Assembly (NCBI GenBank): GCA_028554755.1
Contig: JAPTOF010000006.1
Coordinates: forward strand, 11,402,501 to 11,466,500
Length of the DNA stretch: 64,000 nt
Direction: 5' to 3'
Source: Cordia subcordata
Lineage: Eukaryota > Streptophyta > Magnoliopsida > Boraginales > Cordiaceae
A program made the position numbers and the translations under genes. Position 1 is the first letter of the stretch; each line of letters begins with the position of its first letter. Shown here in pieces: positions 10,669 through 21,600 of this stretch. Below the pieces are notes generated by a model. That model had not been told where the DNA came from, made no database searches, and worked only from the letters and a program-made list of their open reading frames with translations.

Positions 10669-11732
10669 ATATTATTAAGGTAAATTGTTTTAGACCTCAC
10701 TAAACTATTTAACTAGTCATGTTTTAACCATCGAACTATCTTCGGTTTTAAAAGGACCATTAATTTTTCAAAACAGTCTCTTTTAAGCCATTCTATTAAA
10801 AAAAATTTAATAAATTTGTGGTGAAAACATAAATACTTAAAAATTAAGTCACTTGAGGATTTTTTCTTTTTAATTTTTAATTAAATTTTAATCATCTTTT
10901 ATTTCTATCTCTTTATTCTTTCATTTTTTCTTCTCACCTTTCTCTCTTTTTTCTCTTTCAATTTTTGCTTGTTTTACCTTCTTGTTTACACAAGTATTTT
11001 TGTCCTAATTTTTTTGACTAAAAAAAAACAATAATTACAATTACCAGAGAAACACTCTTGTTATAAGGGGGTGTACTTTGGTCTTTTAGTTTAAAAGAAA
11101 ATAAAAATAACAGTAATATTTTTTATTAAAAAATCAGGCACTCTTGCACAAATGTGGATCGGCCACTAACTTCGAAGTGTATTTAAGTTTGATTTCTTCT
11201 ATTATGTTACAAAAAGTTAATTTTTGATTCAAAATTTTTAATATATCTATTTAATATAAAAATTTATTTTATAACAAGAAACCAAATCATATAAAGTGTA
11301 GCTCCTCATGACGAGGGTATTTTCTCCTCTAATTGTAATGAGCATATTGTTATTACAATCTTTGGTTTTTGACCAAAATAAAATAAAAAAATAATTGTAA
11401 TTTATTATCTTATGAAAACAAGAAAGTAAAACAAGCAAAAATAGAAAGAGAAAATAGAGAGAAAGGAGGAAAGGAAAAAAAAAGAATCAATTGATAAAAA
11501 TAAAAGGATATTGAAAATTAATTAAAAATTAAAAAGAAAAAAATACTCAAGTCACTTAATTTTGAAGTATTTATATTTTCATTAGAAATTTGTTGAGTTT
11601 TTTAGTAGAATGGCTTAAATAAGACTATTTTAAAAAATTAATGACCTTTTTAGAACTAAAAATAATTTGATAGTCAAAATAAGACTAATTAAATAATTTA
11701 GTGACCACTAGAATAATTTACTCATATTATTA
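10669..11732. mobile_element. Foldback (long terminal inverted repeat) Mutator-like non-autonomous element with 9-bp target duplication
   Basis: The element spans 10678-11723 and is flanked on both sides by the 9-mer ATATTATTA (10669-10677 and 11724-11732). Its ends are near-inverted: AGGTAAATTGTTTTAG on the left and, reverse-complemented, GAGTAAATTATTCTAG on the right. The inverted similarity continues inward for over 300 bp per arm. Matching blocks include GTCACTTGAG, TTTTTAATTTTTAATTAA and TTTTTGCTTGTTTTAC. Weaker pairing reaches about 11090 and 11295. There is no coding capacity. A 9-bp target duplication and very long inverted repeats are typical of Mutator-like (MULE) foldback elements. 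Confidence 0.8.
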
Positions 11733-11778
11733 TCTTATTGTATAGGTATGTATAATCTTGATTTGAGCTTCAAACCTT

Positions 11779-11781
11779 TTC

Positions 11782-11816
<35 letters not shown>

Positions 11817-11833
11817 ATCTTTTTTTTTTTTTA
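11779..11833. repeat. (CTTT)n microsatellite and poly-T tract upstream of ECB2
   Basis: About nine CTTT repeats are followed by a T-run. The tract lies roughly 150 bp before the ECB2 start codon, so it may fall in the promoter or 5' UTR. Confidence 0.85.
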
Positions 11834-11955
11834 AATCCACCATTATTACCCTGTTCATAATAATCATAAATCTTGATGTGAGCGTTTAACGTTAAAAACA
11901 TTATCCGTTTAGCCGTCAAACCTTAAACCCACAAAAAACCCCCCCACCCAAAAAC

Positions 11956-12138
11956 ATGCTCAGCTTCTCACACCACCAAAAATGGCTGCTGCTACTGTTT
12001 CATCTTCTTCATCTTCAGCTAAAACCCTACCCATATCCCTCCACCAAGACCCCCACACTTCTTATCTCTCCAAGCCCAACAAGCTCAAAGCTGTTGAATT
12101 TTCCCATATTCTCCACAAAACCCACAAATTTTCCTTAA
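11956..12138 (+). promoter_or_regulatory. Overlapping upstream open reading frame in the ECB2 leader
   Basis: An ATG at 11956 lies 26 bases before the ECB2 ATG and opens a 60-codon frame that overlaps the coding start in another frame. If the transcript begins upstream of it, leaky scanning past this ATG would be required. The transcription start is not visible, so the role is inferred. Confidence 0.35.
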
Positions 12139-14654
12139 CAAAATCCCACTCTCCACCACCTAGCTCCACCACCACCTCCTCCTCCTCCACCGCCACCGCC
12201 GCCACCACTGATCCCAACCTCCACCTCACCCAGCTCTGCCTCCAAAACCAGCTTTCCCAAGCTGTAAATTACCTAAATGCAACCCGAGATTCTCAGCAAA
12301 GCATAGAAGAAGACACCCTTGTTTCATTAGTAAGGCTGTGTGAATATAGAAGGGCTTTAGATGAAGGGTGTTTAGTATATAAATATGTGTTGAATTTGAT
12401 GACCCGATTGAGCTTAAGGTTAGGTAATGCTTTGTTGAGCATGTTTGTGAGGTTGGGTAACCTGGGTGATGCTTGGTATGTGTTTGGGAAAATGGAGGAG
12501 AGGGATCTGTTTTCTTGGAATGTTTTGATTGGTGGGTATGCGAAAAACGGGTACTTTGATGAGGCTCTGGATTTGTATCATAGGATGTTGTGGGTTGGCG
12601 ATGGTGTTAGGCCTGATGTGTATACTTTTCCGTGCGTGTTGAGGACTTGTGGAGGTTTGGGTGATCGGAAAATGGGTAGGGAGATTCATGTTCATGTGAT
12701 TAGGTTCGGGTTTGGTAGTGATGTTGATGTGAATAATGCTTTGATTACTATGTATGTGAAATGCCGTGATCTGAGGAGTGCTAGGGTCGTGTTTGATGGG
12801 ATGGCTAGGAGGGATAGGATATCGTGGAATGCGATGATCTCGGGTTATTTTGAGAATGGGAAGGTTTTGGAAGGGCTGAGGTTGTTCTTTTGGATGCGGG
12901 AGTGTGAGGTTGATCCAGATTTAATGACCATGACTAGTGTGATTTCTGCCTGTGAAGTTCTTGGTGATGAGAGGTTAGGGAAGGCTGTTCATGGATATGT
13001 AGCGAAAACAGAGTTTGGTGGTGATGTTTCGGTGGATAATGCCTTGATTCAGTTGTATTCAAGTGTTGGGTATTTGGGCGAAGCAGAAAATGTTTTTAAC
13101 CGTATTGAGGATAAAGATGTGGTATCGTGGACTGCTATGATCTCTGGTTATGAAGACAATGGCTTGCCCGAAAAGGCAGTGGAAACTTATAAATTGATGG
13201 ACCAAGAAGGCATCATGCCGGATGAGATCACTATAGCTTGTGTTGTATCCGCTTGTGCTTCTTTGTGTCTCTTAGATGAAGGTATTAAGCTTCATGAACT
13301 TGCAAGGAGGACAGGGCTAATTTCATATGTTATAGTGGCAAACACTCTTATTGATTTCTATTCAAAGTGCAAATGCATCGATAAAGCTTTGGAAGTCTTC
13401 CACCAGATTACTGATAAGAATGTGATATCTTGGACATCGATCATACTCGGCCTTCGGGTCAATAACAGAAGTTTTGAAGCTTTGATTTACTTGAGGCAAA
13501 TGAAACTCAGTCTAGAACCAAATGATATTACCTTGATATCTGTCCTCTCTGCCTGTGCTAGGATTGGAGCATTGATGTGTGGAAAGGAGATTCATGCCCA
13601 TGTATTGCGGAATGGGTTAGGATTTGATGGTTTTTTACCCAATGCGCTTCTAGATATGTACGTGAGGTGTGGGAGGATGAACCCTGCATGGCATCAGTTT
13701 AACATGCAAAAACAAGACGTTGCTTCTTGGAATATCTTGCTGACTGGTTGTGCACAGAGAGGGCAGGTTACGGTTGCTTTAGAGCTATTTGGGAAAATGA
13801 TGAATTCAGACATAAAGCCAGATGAAATTACATTTATATCTCTCTTGTGCGCTTGTAGTAGATCTGGCATGGTGACTGAAGGCTTGGAGTATTTTGATAG
13901 CATGGAAAGCAAATATGGCATCATTCCAAATCTGAAGCATTATGCTTGTGTAGTGGATTTACTTGGCCGTGCAGGCCAGTTGGAGGATGCTCATCAATTC
14001 ATTGAGAAAATGCCTCTAGAACCAGATCCAGCTATCTGGGGAGCCTTGTTAAATGCATGTAGGATACACAGGATGGTTGAACTCGGTGAGCTTGCTGCTA
14101 GACGTATATTTGAAATGGATAATGGTAGTGTTGGATACTATATTCTCTTGTGTAATCTTTATTCTGATAGTGGCAAGTGGGATGAACTTGCAAGATTGCG
14201 AAAGATGATGAGGGAGAAAGGGCTTACAGTCGATCCCGGATGTAGTTGGATAGAAGTGAAAGGTAAAGTCCATGCATTTCTTAGTGGTGACAATTACCAC
14301 CCTCAAATAAAAGAGATAAATGCAGTTTTGGAAGGATTCTATGAGAAAATGAAGGCAGCAGGTCTTAGCAACCCCAAAGAAGGTTCAAGTAATGAAGCTG
14401 AAGCTTCAAAAGCTGAGGTCTTCTGTGGGCACAGCGAAAGATTGGCTATTGCATATGGGCTCATAAATACGGCACCAGGGATGCCTATTTGGGTAACGAA
14501 GAATCTCTACATGTGTGAGAACTGTCATAACACAGTCAAATTTATCTCCAAGTTTGTTCGGAGAGAGATTTCAGTTAGGGATACAGAACATTTCCATCAT
14601 TTCAAGGATGGAAGCTGCTCATGTGGGGATGAAGAGTATTTGAAAATTTCCTGA
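11982..14654 (+). CDS. ECB2: DYW-class PPR protein, ECB2/VAC1 orthologue (At1g15510-like), 890 aa
   Basis: A single intronless exon. The first ~75 residues are rich in Ser, Thr and Pro with few acids, as in a chloroplast transit peptide. PLS-type PPR repeats follow from about residue 140 to 700 (recurring NALI.MY.KC, .WN.MI.GY and DE.T... patterns). E/E+ motifs come next (CSWIEVKGKVHAFL), then a DYW deaminase-like domain from about residue 795. Its HSE signature is at about 816-818 (GHSERLAIAYG), with zinc ligands in MCENCHNTVKF and HFHHFKDGSCSCGD. Arabidopsis ECB2 is needed for editing of chloroplast transcripts such as accD and for early chloroplast development. Long stretches match it, for example GALMCGKEIHAHVLR and GRMNPAWHQFN. 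The ATG at 11982 (AAAAATGGCT) has a good context; an earlier out-of-frame ATG lies at 11956. The protein ends GDEEYLKIS, so the terminal Asp-Tyr-Trp is missing. Confidence 0.92.
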   Translation: MAAATVSSSSSSAKTLPISLHQDPHTSYLSKPNKLKAVEFSHILHKTHKFSLTKSHSPPPSSTTTSSSSTATAATTDPNLHLTQLCLQNQLSQAVNYLNATRDSQQSIEEDTLVSLVRLCEYRRALDEGCLVYKYVLNLMTRLSLRLGNALLSMFVRLGNLGDAWYVFGKMEERDLFSWNVLIGGYAKNGYFDEALDLYHRMLWVGDGVRPDVYTFPCVLRTCGGLGDRKMGREIHVHVIRFGFGSDVDVNNALITMYVKCRDLRSARVVFDGMARRDRISWNAMISGYFENGKVLEGLRLFFWMRECEVDPDLMTMTSVISACEVLGDERLGKAVHGYVAKTEFGGDVSVDNALIQLYSSVGYLGEAENVFNRIEDKDVVSWTAMISGYEDNGLPEKAVETYKLMDQEGIMPDEITIACVVSACASLCLLDEGIKLHELARRTGLISYVIVANTLIDFYSKCKCIDKALEVFHQITDKNVISWTSIILGLRVNNRSFEALIYLRQMKLSLEPNDITLISVLSACARIGALMCGKEIHAHVLRNGLGFDGFLPNALLDMYVRCGRMNPAWHQFNMQKQDVASWNILLTGCAQRGQVTVALELFGKMMNSDIKPDEITFISLLCACSRSGMVTEGLEYFDSMESKYGIIPNLKHYACVVDLLGRAGQLEDAHQFIEKMPLEPDPAIWGALLNACRIHRMVELGELAARRIFEMDNGSVGYYILLCNLYSDSGKWDELARLRKMMREKGLTVDPGCSWIEVKGKVHAFLSGDNYHPQIKEINAVLEGFYEKMKAAGLSNPKEGSSNEAEASKAEVFCGHSERLAIAYGLINTAPGMPIWVTKNLYMCENCHNTVKFISKFVRREISVRDTEHFHHFKDGSCSCGDEEYLKIS

Positions 14655-15792
14655 TAAACATGGGGTTTGAAGAATTACAACTATTGTACAGCTTAGCAGG
14701 TCAACATGGACGAGGAAAAGCCACACTTGGGCCACAGATATGAGTTCTGGCCCTCCTGGGTAAAGGCACATGCTCAAGTACATTTAAGGAGACTGAATCA
14801 CCATACATTCTTACTTGGAAAACCTCCAGAGGTGTATGATCAAGTATACTGAAGGAAACTGACCCCTCAAACAGACAATCAAGTTGAGCAGGTCTCGTAC
14901 AGTATATAGTATTGTAACTGATCTTATTAAATAGAAAATGGTTTGTATACATTCCATGAGCTTCAAAAGTTTAGCTCTTAGAAACAATGTCACAGGTAAA
15001 TTGGATTCATTCATACACTCGGCTTCTATAGTTCTTTGCCAAATTACCATAACCTGTAGTAATTGAGGAGCCAGAGGATGAGAATTACATTGATATGCTG
15101 TTGGTAGGGTATTTTTCACCTTCCTTCAAGTTCTTTATCCTCTAGTGTATGAAGTTCATATAATGGTTAGAATTATAGTGGAGCATGTATTAGGAAAGTT
15201 ATGCTAACCAGAAGGCAATGCTAATGGAAGATTTTAATTGCTCTTTCTAGTTTTAACTCACCTGGCAGTACCTTCCACCTAATATATGGACATTTGCTTT
15301 TGATAATTGGTTTATGATCTATTTCTCAAAAAGAGAATTGGTTATGTTTTTTCTCGTAATTTTGTTCTCAATAAGTTGAATGAAGTTCATCTATAAGGCA
15401 TTCTGTAGAGATCTGGCCAAGAAGAGATTCTGGCAAGTTCTTGCTGGGCAACTTCAGGCACTTCCTTTCTTGCAAAGTGAAAGACAAGTTTTCTCCAGCA
15501 AGAGCCTGAGAATGGTGTCGGTTAGCACCTTGACCTAGATTATGGTTATTATTAGATAGACAATCTGTAAATCATATTATATAAAAAGTTGTATATTCAT
15601 GATAATGCTTTTCCAAATGAATACAATTTTAAGCACCTATTGAATGCATAAAAGAAACTTAGGGTCTTTTTGTCAAGCAACAAGCTGTTATTGCAAACCT
15701 AGCCCAAAGAAATTATCATAGACAAATCAAACAGACAACACCAAGTCTCACACTGAAATTTAGTAGAAGAGTGTCTATTAATACTTAAATGA
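14655..15792. other. Intergenic, 3' flank of ECB2
   Basis: Probably includes the ECB2 3' UTR. Short open frames on the minus strand near 14700-15119 show no domain. Nothing else was recognised. Confidence 0.45.
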
Positions 15793-15848
15793 TTGCAAAA
15801 CAAAGATGTAAAATTTGATATTGCAAAACAAAGATGTAAAATTTGATA
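15793..15848. repeat. Perfect 28-bp tandem duplication
   Basis: TTGCAAAACAAAGATGTAAA followed by ATTTGATA occurs twice in a row without mismatch. Confidence 0.9.
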
Positions 15849-16869
15849 GTCCTGCTTTAATAGTCTATATTCTCAATGCTCTCTTGATTGAACATTTAAT
15901 GAGGCTGTTCCCTGCTGCATCATCCTTGTTATGATCATCGTAAATATTAACATGGGTTTATTCCCAACGCAGTCCACTCTGTCTCTCATTCCACTCGAGA
16001 TCAGATTCAGAGAAGACGGGAGGGGCCACAATAGTCTGGTGCTCTCATATCTTGCAGGTTCACTTTCCTTTCAACTCTTTTCCGTTGTTTCGTTTCCTTC
16101 ACAGACATCACTCTTTTCTACTTCTTTACCTACCAAATCCTCTTCATTTTCCTTATTCTTGATTTCCTAGCTTTGGTTATAGCAGTCACTTCTTTCCCAC
16201 TGATAATGTTTACCTTCTGAGCCTCTGTGACAAACTCTGTTTGCTGTAATTTTTGAGCTCTCAAACTCTTCGTATACCTTGACGGGGTAATCGTGTATCA
16301 GCTTCTTCTTCTTCTTCTTCTTCTTCATCATCTTCATTCATCGATGAATCTGCTTCTGATGCTCTCTACTTGTCCAACTACACTCTTAAGTTCCTTGAAT
16401 GAGTGAGACTTGGATGGAATTCTTGGCAAATACGGAGAAGCCCTATCATCCATCTCTGCCCTTGAAGCCTCATTTATTTCCCTATATGACCCTGTCCTCG
16501 ACTTGTAAGCAGTCAGAATACAGGAGTGTATTTCCATAGTTGGCAACTACTGCAAGTGTTGGTTTTCATCTCTAGTTATGTTATGTCTTTGGTTTGTTTC
16601 CTGGGAAGTACAAAACAACCTTGTTATTCCTGTCCTCAGGCAACAGAATCATCCACTCCTGATCTCTTCCTTGCTCTCATTCAGGCTTGTTTGTTTCTCT
16701 AGCCTCAGCTCTATTCTTGAATGTCATGTGTAGTTCTCTCTTTGAAGAATCACAAATTGCCTTCTGAGCCTCAAGTCTTGGCATAATAGCACTAGTTGCT
16801 GCAACTATAGATCATTGTACTAAATTCTGCATTTATCGTCGTGTCATGCCTGGGGCAGGGAGTGCTGTG
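15849..16869. other. Intergenic with a possible decayed coding trace
   Basis: Less AT-rich than its surroundings. A (TTC)n tract lies at about 16302-16326. Just after it, short plus-strand segments read like protein in shifting frames (SSFIDESASDALYLSNYTLK, later LGKYGEALSSISALEASF) before a stop. I cannot assign a family and no intact frame exists. It may be a gene fragment or chance. Confidence 0.25.
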
Positions 16870-17235
16870 AGAAATTCTAATGGATCATGTTTCTTTTAGT
16901 ACAACTGCCACTGTAATATCCTTAAAATGCTTGGAATATTCAATCCAGCTGTTGCATCATTGGCTAACATGTCTCTAGTTGAATCAAGTCTTATTTCACT
17001 AGGTGAAGTCAGTTATGTAAATGCTACTATGCCGCTCGAGAAAGTAATTTCTAATGGGTCATGCTTCTTTTAGCAGACCTGCCACTGGATGTATTATCCT
17101 TAAATTGCTTGGAACATTCAATCCACCTCTTTGCATCATTGGATAAAGTGTCTCGAGTTGCGAAAAGATAAACCTAATCAAGTCTTATTTCCTTAGGCGA
17201 AGTTGGTCATATAAATGTAATTATACCGCCGGACG
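16870..17235. repeat. Direct repeat of about 174 bp, two copies
   Basis: Copies start near 16875 and 17049. Both contain TTCTAATGG, TCATG.TTCTTTTAG, CTGCCACT, ATATTCAATCC/ACATTCAATCC and CAAGTCTTATTTC.. in the same order. They have diverged by substitutions and small indels, so the duplication is not recent. There is no coding frame. Confidence 0.75.
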
Positions 17236-18162
17236 GAGTAATCACTGCAAGAAAAGTAGCTGGTAGTAAATTATCACTTGAGCACCGGAAACCAGTGATC
17301 AATGTCCCATTCAAGGGGTGATATTTGAGGACAGCAATTCTGTAAATTCATTGTGTAGGTAAAAGTGATTTTAGACACCCCTTTGACAGACTCTTCATGT
17401 CAAAAGCATTAGTCAAGAACAATTCCACACGGATCAATGCATCTCAAAGTACGAATGTTGTAGCTAAAAATATTGAAAATTAATGAGAAAACTAATTTGA
17501 ATGTAACCAAACTGAGAGACCCGACATTTTGATTTAAATTAATTTATAAATTACGGTCTTGAAAATGAGTATTCTTGTCTATTTCAAAACCATATGGAAT
17601 AACATGCATTTATGATAAATCACAAAAATTGAGTGCTATTTAACTTTTAAAAAATCAATAAAACAAATTACAACAATGTAAAAGCTTTTACTTATTCAAT
17701 GGCTTATTAAAACAATCTTTGATTTTGTGATAGACTATAATTTCCTAAATAATTTCTTTTCACAAACTTAGCCTAAAATTGACTTTACAAGCACATTGAT
17801 CTTGCTACCTATAATTTCTTAATTAGAAGGGGAAAAAAAAAAACAAAAACAAAACTTGAGCATAGTCACACACTAGAGAAAGCAAGAAAGGGGGAAAAAA
17901 AAAAATTAGTTGACTTGAGTCAATGCAAATGCACTGATCTTGCTACGTACAAATTTTCTTGTCTGTACCATTTTGCTTAGCTTCAACTTCACATCTTCTC
18001 CTGCCTCGCCCACTTCACTTCAAAGTCGATTGCATATAGCTTCCAAAAGATACATCACTACATGAAGTAGAACTCAAAAAAGAACATTCAAGGTAAAGTG
18101 CAACTCGTCAAGTAAAGCACTCAATTGACCACCTAACTGTAAAAACTTTTTCATGATTCTCA
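17236..18162. other. Intergenic, nothing recognised
   Basis: AT-rich with several A-homopolymers (17830, 17895). No gene, RNA or repeat family could be supported. Confidence 0.45.
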
Positions 18163-18640
18163 GCTTATCTATACTTATCAACTTTGCTGAAACCCATCTT
18201 GATCTCTGGCTCATTTGTACTAAATTGCATGTTTCCACACCCATTTTGTTAAAAGTAGTCAAATTACTTTGTGCAGTGGTGCAAGATTTAAGTTTTGGCT
18301 TCTGGGTAGTTAGGTGAAGTTCAGATATTGAGGAATCTTGAGAAGAAGTTAGGTGAAGTTCAGATTTTTATTGTAATGAAAATGATATCTATTTTGATTG
18401 TCAATTTATCTGCACTTTTAAGTCTTTGTTGATCAGCTTCTACTCAACTTTGCTGAAACCCAACTTGGCATCTGGCTTATAAGCACTTAAATTGCACATT
18501 TTGGTACCCAATTTGTTGAAGTACTGTGTGGGTGAGTGAATCATTTTAGTTCTAGTTTCTATACGGTTAAGATTTTGAGGAATCTTGGTTAGAAGTTAGA
18601 TAAAGTTGAGAATTTTATGTGATGATAATCATGTCTTTCT
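18163..18640. repeat. Direct repeat of about 266 bp reaching the start of the DUF2921 gene
   Basis: Copy 1 (from about 18163) and copy 2 (from about 18430) share AACTTTGCTGAAACCCA, then AAATTGCA, GAGGAATCTTG and AGAAGTTAG, and AAGTT.AGA.TTTTAT. The offset is 266 bp. Copy 2 ends at the start codon of the DUF2921 gene (18622), so its 5' leader or proximal promoter is duplicated upstream. Confidence 0.7.
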
Positions 18641-21600
18641 CGATTCATGGTTGGAGTATGATGATGGTGTTAGTAGTGCTGCTATGCGTTGGGCTTGCAG
18701 ATTCATCTATTGTAGATAGAGAATATGGACCTCGAAGTACACAGTCCATGACCTACAAATATGATAGGATTGATGAGTTGAATAAAGAATGTGCCTCTGT
18801 ATTAGCTTCTGCTTCTGAATTGAAGCAAGATGGCAATAGGATATATAGAATAAAAGAAGAGCTTTCTTTTTTGAATGGGGATTGGTGGCAGGAGTCGGTT
18901 GAGGCTCCGATAATGCCATTTGATGATAGAGATGTTTCACATAGTTCATTGGATCTTCGGTCCCCTTTGAAGTTAGTCTCCTTTTGGGTTACAAATGTTG
19001 ATCGTGGACATCACCGGTCTAAGAAGTCGATTAGTGTCAGTGGGGTTTTGCAGATGGGGATAACCTTAGAGGGATTGTTCCTGCAAACACCTGATGAGGG
19101 AAGTCACTATTTTGATATATGGCCGGGTCATTCTCAGCTCTCTGTTCATTTTGAAGGAATTTACACTGAATCACAAAAGAATCATGGAGAAAGAGTGATG
19201 TGTTTGTTGGGAACCACTATGCTGCCTGCTCGTCAGCCTGACTCAAATGATCCTTGGGAGTGGGTAAAGGTAACTGGTTACACTAATCAGCCACCTCTTG
19301 TTCAAGATGACAAGATTTTGCTTGTGCTCCAATATCCTAGGACATTTACCTTGACTAACAGAGCTAATCGAGGAAGCATGAGAAGCCTTAGTCTGAAATC
19401 AAGCCTGAAGTACTTTAATGAAGTTCATATGTCTTCTTGGAGGAGCGCTTCGGCAAATTATAAATTTGGCTCTGAAAATATCATATCTAAGGCATGCAAT
19501 CCATACTCTTATAAAGATACCTTGAAGGATGGGGATATCGATGTATACAGAGGGTTTGATTTTTGTGACATCCTTCAGAGATTCACTCACCAAGAAGCCT
19601 TAACCATCGTTCCGAACTGGAATTGCAACGGGACTGATGAATATTGCAGTAAATTGGGTCCATTTATGACAGATAAGGAGATAAGAGCGACTCATGGCAG
19701 CTTCAAAGATGTTAAACTTGTTATTCAGGACGTCCAATGCCAGGGAATGACCTTACTGGACAATTTTGGGTTTACTACGGTTTCCTCTGTGTTTAGAGCA
19801 GTTCCTCCTTTTGAAAATCAGTTCAGTGCTGCTCAGCGATCTGGGCTCAGTAATATGACTCTTGCTGCTGAGGGTGTTTGGAATTCATCCGGTGGACAGC
19901 TTTGCATGGTTGGTTGTCTTGGATTTGTAGATGGAAAAGGCAATGGTTGTGCTTCTCGTATTTGTCTATATATTCCCCGCTCGTTTTCCATTAGGCAACG
20001 AAGCATAATCATGGGTTCCATTTCAAGTCTTGACGGTAGCAACAGCTCATACTTCCCTTTATCATTTGAGAAGCTGGTTCGCCCTGCAGAATTGCAGAAT
20101 CTGTTCACTGCTTCTCGTCCATACTACAAGTACTCTAAAATCGATGCAGCTGGTGTATTGCTTGATAAAAGTGAGCCCTCTGACTTCGGAAATGTAATTA
20201 AAAAACCTTTACTGAAATTTCCAAAGGTAGAAGACACAGATGCGTTTCTCGCTGGCCTTTCAGAAGATCTTACACTTCAGGTATCTGCCACTGCAGATCC
20301 AACAAGAAATTCCCATCTCCAGCGAACTGATATCCAAATGGAAATTCTCTCGCTCGGACCTAATTTCGGGCATTATTGGTCTTCAGAAAATGGTTCTACC
20401 ATTGGAAAGGAGTATCCTTACCAAACTGAGGTTGGTAAGCAGCTCCTAAATGTATCTGCTCAAGTCAGCCTTACTGGAGAACTGTACCAAAATTTCTCAA
20501 AGCTTTTCGTTGAGGGCCTTTACGATGCACACACTGGAAAGATGTACCTGATCGGTTGCCGAGATGTTCGAACCTCATGGAAAATTTTACATGAAAGCAT
20601 GGGCCTTGAAGCTGGGTTGGATTGTTCAATTGAAGTGGTTATATCATATCCTCCCACTACCGCACGGTGGTTAAATCCAACAGCGAAGATATCCATATCT
20701 AGCCAACGAAATGGAGATGACTCACTATATTTTAGGACAATAAAGCTCCAAAGCTTCCCAATTGTGTACAGAAAACAACGGGAAGATATTCTGTCTCGCA
20801 GAGGGGTGGAAGGGATGCTCCGCATCTTGACACTTTCAATGGCAATTGCATTCATTTTGAGTCAGCTCTTTTACATGAGAGATAATAAGGACTCTGTTCC
20901 TTACATATCCTTTGTCATGTTAGGGGTTCAAGCTTTTGGTTATAGCATTCAACTGATTACTGGTGCCCAGACATTCTTCCAAGGTATGGCTCCTGAGTCT
21001 TCTGAAAGTCCATCCTATGATCTTGATAGGAGTCAATGGGTTGTAGTAATTGATATTGTGGGGAAGCTTCTTGTGTTGGTCGCGTTCTTAATGACAGTGA
21101 GGCTTACTCAGAAAGTTTGGAAATCGCGTATCAGAATGCTGACACAAGACTCCTTTGAGCCTAATCGTTTTCCCAGTGAGAAGCTGGTCCTCCTCACATT
21201 TTTCAGCATACATATCGTTGGATACATTGTTGTTCTATTCATCCATTCTGTCAGCAGCAATCAGAATCCTCTTCAAGCTGAGCGTTACATCGACTCAACT
21301 GGAAATATCCACGTTATGCTTCCATGGGAAACTGAACTCGAGGAGTACGTGGGACTTGCTCATGACTTCTTTCTGCTTCCTCAAATAATTGGCAACTTTT
21401 TATGGCTTCCTCAAGGTACATCACTGAGAAAGTTGTATTATATTGGCATAACAGCAGTTAGACTCCTTCCACACTTGTATGATTATATGGCATCTCCTGT
21501 TTCCATTCCCTACTTCACGGATGAGTATGAATTCGTGAACCCACGTGTGGATTTCTACTCTAAGTTCGGGGACATTGCAATACCGACAATAGCAGTTCTT

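Noticed and set aside
14701..15119. Minus-strand frames after ECB2
   Set aside because: Overlap the likely ECB2 3' UTR and show no domain.
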